Shown piece after piece: positions 38,701-40,959 of a stretch of 40,959 nucleotides of DNA (the first letter of the stretch is position 1; the number at the start of each line of letters is the position of its first letter). The position numbers were made by a program, and so were the translations under genes. The notes beneath the pieces are model-generated. The model did no database searches, was not told the DNA's origin, and saw only the letters and a list, made by a program, of their open reading frames with translations. Source of the stretch: Clostridia bacterium (GTDB lineage: Bacteria > Bacillota > Clostridia > TANB77 > CAG-465); the NCBI GenBank assembly GCA_017534305.1, contig JAFWCU010000035.1, positions 143,790 to 184,748 of the forward strand, in the 5' to 3' direction.

Positions 38701-39552
38701 TTGAAAAAAGAAGGAAAAGGATGTCTTGTATTTATTATCATTGTAATAGCTCTTTATGCAATCATTTCTTCAATGGTAAGCTCTGTAAAAGACAAGATAA
38801 ATGAAGAAACAATCCATATTATTTCTAGTACAGATAATAAAAACATAGAAAAAGTACTTACAGATTATGCTAAAGAAAGTGGAATTAAAGTAAGTGTAGA
38901 CTATGCTGGAACTCTTGAAATAATGGAAAGACTAAATGCTGGAGAACAATATGATGCAGTATGGGCTTCAAACTCAATGTGGTTATATATGCTAGATTCT
39001 TCAAAAGCTAAAACTTCAGATTCAAAAATTATAAATATGAATCCAGTAGTTTTTGCAATTAAAAAGAGTGTAGCTAAAGATTTAGGATTTGTAGGTACAG
39101 AAGTTAAACTGGAAGACATTATAAAAGCAATAAGAGAAGGAAAACTTAGATTTGCAATGACTAGCGCAACTCAAACAAACACTGGTGCATGTGCATACTT
39201 AGGATTCTTAAGTGTACTAGCTGGAAATCCAGAAGTATTAACAGAAGAGTATTTAAATGATCAAAAAATAAAAGACGAACTTACAGCGCTATTTAGTGGT
39301 GTAAACAGATCTTCAGGAAGCGAAGAATATCTTGAGGAAATGTATTTAGATGGTCAATGTGATGCAATAGTTACATATGAAACATCAATTATTAACGTAA
39401 ATAAAAATATTAGTAATGCAGATGATCAATTATATGGAGTATATACAATTGATGGTGTATCAATTAGTGACTCGGTATTTGCATATTTAGGAAAAACTAA
39501 TACAGAAAAAGAAGAAGCTTTCTTACAACTTCAATCATACTTACTATCTTAA
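38701..39552 (+). CDS. solute-binding-like domain, N-terminal half of an interrupted SBP-VWA protein
   Basis: A 283-residue reading frame. A membrane anchor (CLVFIIIVIALYAIISSMV) is followed by a type 2 periplasmic-binding fold: IHIISSTDNKNIEKVLTDYA, a YDAVWASNSMWLYML segment and FAMTSATQTNTGACAYLGF. The frame stops at TAA (39550-39552) but continues in the same frame through EGQEELMKTGRRTWYGG into the VWA half. A single-base change would restore one protein of about 529 residues, a domain order known in Firmicutes. The start is a TTG at 38701 because AGGAGG lies 8 nt before it; a GTG at 38692 is too close. Confidence 0.78.
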   Translation: MKKEGKGCLVFIIIVIALYAIISSMVSSVKDKINEETIHIISSTDNKNIEKVLTDYAKESGIKVSVDYAGTLEIMERLNAGEQYDAVWASNSMWLYMLDSSKAKTSDSKIINMNPVVFAIKKSVAKDLGFVGTEVKLEDIIKAIREGKLRFAMTSATQTNTGACAYLGFLSVLAGNPEVLTEEYLNDQKIKDELTALFSGVNRSSGSEEYLEEMYLDGQCDAIVTYETSIINVNKNISNADDQLYGVYTIDGVSISDSVFAYLGKTNTEKEEAFLQLQSYLLS

Positions 39553-39570
39553 GAAGGACAAGAAGAATTA

Positions 39571-40287
39571 ATGAAAACTGGTAGAAGAACATGGTATGGT
39601 GGTGTTAAAGAAGATGTAGATAAAACAATCTTTAATCCTGAATGGGGAATAGATACTACAAAATATTTAATACCAATTAAATATCCTTCAACTGATGTTA
39701 TTCAAAAAGCTTTAGGATTATATCAATCAGAGCTAAGAAAACCAACTCATACAGTTTTTGCTTTAGATTATTCAGGAAGTATGTCTACAGATGGAATTGA
39801 ACAACTAAGAGAGGCTATGGACTTTATCTTAACAGAAGAAGAAGCATCAAAAAACTATCTTCAATTCTCAGAAAAAGATAAAATATCATTCATACTATTT
39901 AATTCATATCCAAGTAATACTTATACAATAGAAAATGGGTTAGATACAGAAACAATATTAAATAGTATTAAAACTACAAAGCCAACTGGTGGAACAAATA
40001 TATATGATACTGTAACTCAAGCTATTGAAGTACTTAAAGAAGAAGATAGAGAAAAATATAATGTATCAATAGTTCTTATGACAGATGGAGAAGGAAACAG
40101 TGGAAACTATAATACAATGAAAAACGCAATACAAAATGTTTCTCCTGCAATTCCAGTATACTCAATTATGTTTGGTTCAGCAGATGACGAACAATTAGAA
40201 GATATAGCAAATCTTTCAACAGGAAAAGTTTTTGACGGTAGAACAAATCTACTTGAAGCTTTCAAAGTTGTTAGAGGATATAACTAG
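39571..40287 (+). CDS. VWA domain, C-terminal half of the interrupted SBP-VWA protein
   Basis: A 238-residue frame carrying a von Willebrand factor A domain. The MIDAS motif is DYSGSMS (DxSxS) near residue 66. The MIDAS Thr lies in PTGGTNIYD, and the final Asp in MTDGEGNSG. It is in frame with the solute-binding half across the TAA at 39550-39552. An AAGAAGGA lies about 12 nt before the ATG, so independent translation is conceivable but the site is poorly placed. If translated alone it would lack a membrane anchor. VWA proteins of this kind sit with XpaC and TelA proteins, as here, in envelope-stress or toxic-anion loci. Confidence 0.78.
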   Translation: MKTGRRTWYGGVKEDVDKTIFNPEWGIDTTKYLIPIKYPSTDVIQKALGLYQSELRKPTHTVFALDYSGSMSTDGIEQLREAMDFILTEEEASKNYLQFSEKDKISFILFNSYPSNTYTIENGLDTETILNSIKTTKPTGGTNIYDTVTQAIEVLKEEDREKYNVSIVLMTDGEGNSGNYNTMKNAIQNVSPAIPVYSIMFGSADDEQLEDIANLSTGKVFDGRTNLLEAFKVVRGYN

Positions 40288-40298
40288 GAGGTATAAAG

Positions 40299-40934
40299 AT
40301 GAAAGCATCATATATAATTTCAATAATTATAGCAATTATAGCTTTTTGTGGATTATACCTAGGACTAGATTTAAACGTAATATTTAGCGCTTTCATTTCG
40401 CTTGGATCATACTATGCTTTAACATTAATATTTAACAGAAATGAAGTTTTACAAGAAAGAATAGACCTTGAAAGACTTGAGTATGAACAATTAACAGCTC
40501 AAGCATCAAACACTATTAAACAGATTAAAGGATTAGAAGGAAAAATTGAAAATCCAGGAATCCAATCTAATATTTCTCAAATTTGTGAAACATCAGATAA
40601 AATATTATTAAGCTTAAAAGAAAAACCAAAGAAAATGAAACAAGTAAGAAAATTTGTGGATTATTATTTACCATTTACATTAAAAATATTAGATCAATAT
40701 GATAGAGTAGAAAATCAATCACTTACTTCTCAAGAGAGTATAGATTTCATGGAAAGAGTTGAAAGAATGCTTGGAAGAGTAAAAATGGCTTGTGAAGCAC
40801 AACTTAATAACATGTATGATTTAGATATCATAGATACTAATGCAGATATTAAAGTATTTGAAACAATGCTTAAAACTGACGGATTAGTAGATAATAATAT
40901 GAACATTATTGATGTAAAGAAAGAGGGTGAATAA
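40299..40934 (+). CDS. xpaC: XpaC family protein
   Basis: A 211-residue protein. Two hydrophobic segments at the start (YIISIIIAIIAFCGLYLGL and VIFSAFISLGSYYALTLIF) are followed by a long cytoplasmic coiled coil and helical domain (LERLEYEQLTAQASNTIKQI...YYLPFTLKILDQYDRVENQ). This is the layout of XpaC ('5-bromo-4-chloroindolyl phosphate hydrolysis') proteins. AGGAGG precedes the ATG, and it starts 11 nt after the VWA frame. XpaC is usually followed by a TelA/YaaN protein, and a new frame does begin 1 nt downstream. The biochemical role of XpaC is not established. Confidence 0.82.
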   Translation: MKASYIISIIIAIIAFCGLYLGLDLNVIFSAFISLGSYYALTLIFNRNEVLQERIDLERLEYEQLTAQASNTIKQIKGLEGKIENPGIQSNISQICETSDKILLSLKEKPKKMKQVRKFVDYYLPFTLKILDQYDRVENQSLTSQESIDFMERVERMLGRVKMACEAQLNNMYDLDIIDTNADIKVFETMLKTDGLVDNNMNIIDVKKEGE

Positions 40935-40935
40935 T

Positions 40936-40959
40936 ATGGCAGAGGTATATGTAGATAAC
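40936..40959 (+). CDS. start of a probable TelA/YaaN family gene, cut by the window end
   Basis: Only eight codons (MAEVYVDN) are visible, starting at an ATG 1 nt after the xpaC stop, with GAGGGTGA upstream. The identity is inferred from position alone: xpaC is commonly followed by a toxic-anion-resistance (TelA/YaaN) gene. Confidence 0.4.

Overview
The window is AT-rich DNA with the gene content and signals of a low-GC Firmicute, most likely an uncultured gut-type Clostridia. Supporting signs are a T-box leader ahead of valS, a SAM-I riboswitch ahead of metK, RicT/PSP1, a 2[4Fe-4S] ferredoxin, an XpaC-TelA type locus, encoded CCA tails on the tRNAs and near-consensus SigA promoters (TTGACA/TTGAAA, 17 nt, TATAAT). 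No phage, IS element or CRISPR array is visible.

Layout. 1-4911: end of acpS, then metG, lepB, holB, ricT and a ferredoxin in one direction. 5063-7830: a small membrane protein, a degenerate HipA-like kinase with an overlapping small partner gene, and a convergent secreted protein with two Ig-like repeats. 7939-11118 (minus): valS and a 65-residue membrane protein under one T-box. 11249-15934: three related loci (A, B, C). Each encodes a membrane-anchored, mostly disordered protein; in A and B a small coiled-coil protein precedes it. 15935-16653 has no gene but holds a structured RNA candidate, a terminator and, on the minus strand, a compact RNA unit with a tRNA-like fold that lacks an anticodon arm.

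16654-21940: radical-SAM activase, NUDIX hydrolase, an acidic orphan protein, three small orphan genes each with its own strong promoter and terminator, and an aldose epimerase of different base composition. 22079-29045: metK with SAM riboswitch, a DEDDh exonuclease, a GrpB-like protein, a Prx6-type peroxiredoxin, a secreted protein with a C-terminal sorting-like signal, a small RNA candidate, a peptide deformylase homologue without its catalytic Glu, a histidine-phosphatase homologue with VHG in place of RHG, and a ROK kinase. 29046-29983: a roughly 490-nt structured RNA on the minus strand with its own promoter and terminator, then tRNA-Leu. 29984-40959: ldhA, a DD-carboxypeptidase, acyl-ACP thioesterase, tRNA-Glu, tyrS, a frameshifted yqeG, a prepilin peptidase, a U32 peptidase-family protein, and a solute-binding/VWA protein split by an in-frame stop, followed by xpaC and the start of a probable telA.

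The best candidates for undescribed biology are the tRNA-like small RNA (16440-16577), the large minus-strand RNA (29095-29587), the structured RNA at 15984-16313, and the A/B/C family of membrane-anchored proteins. All function calls come from reading motifs by eye. No database search or folding program was run.
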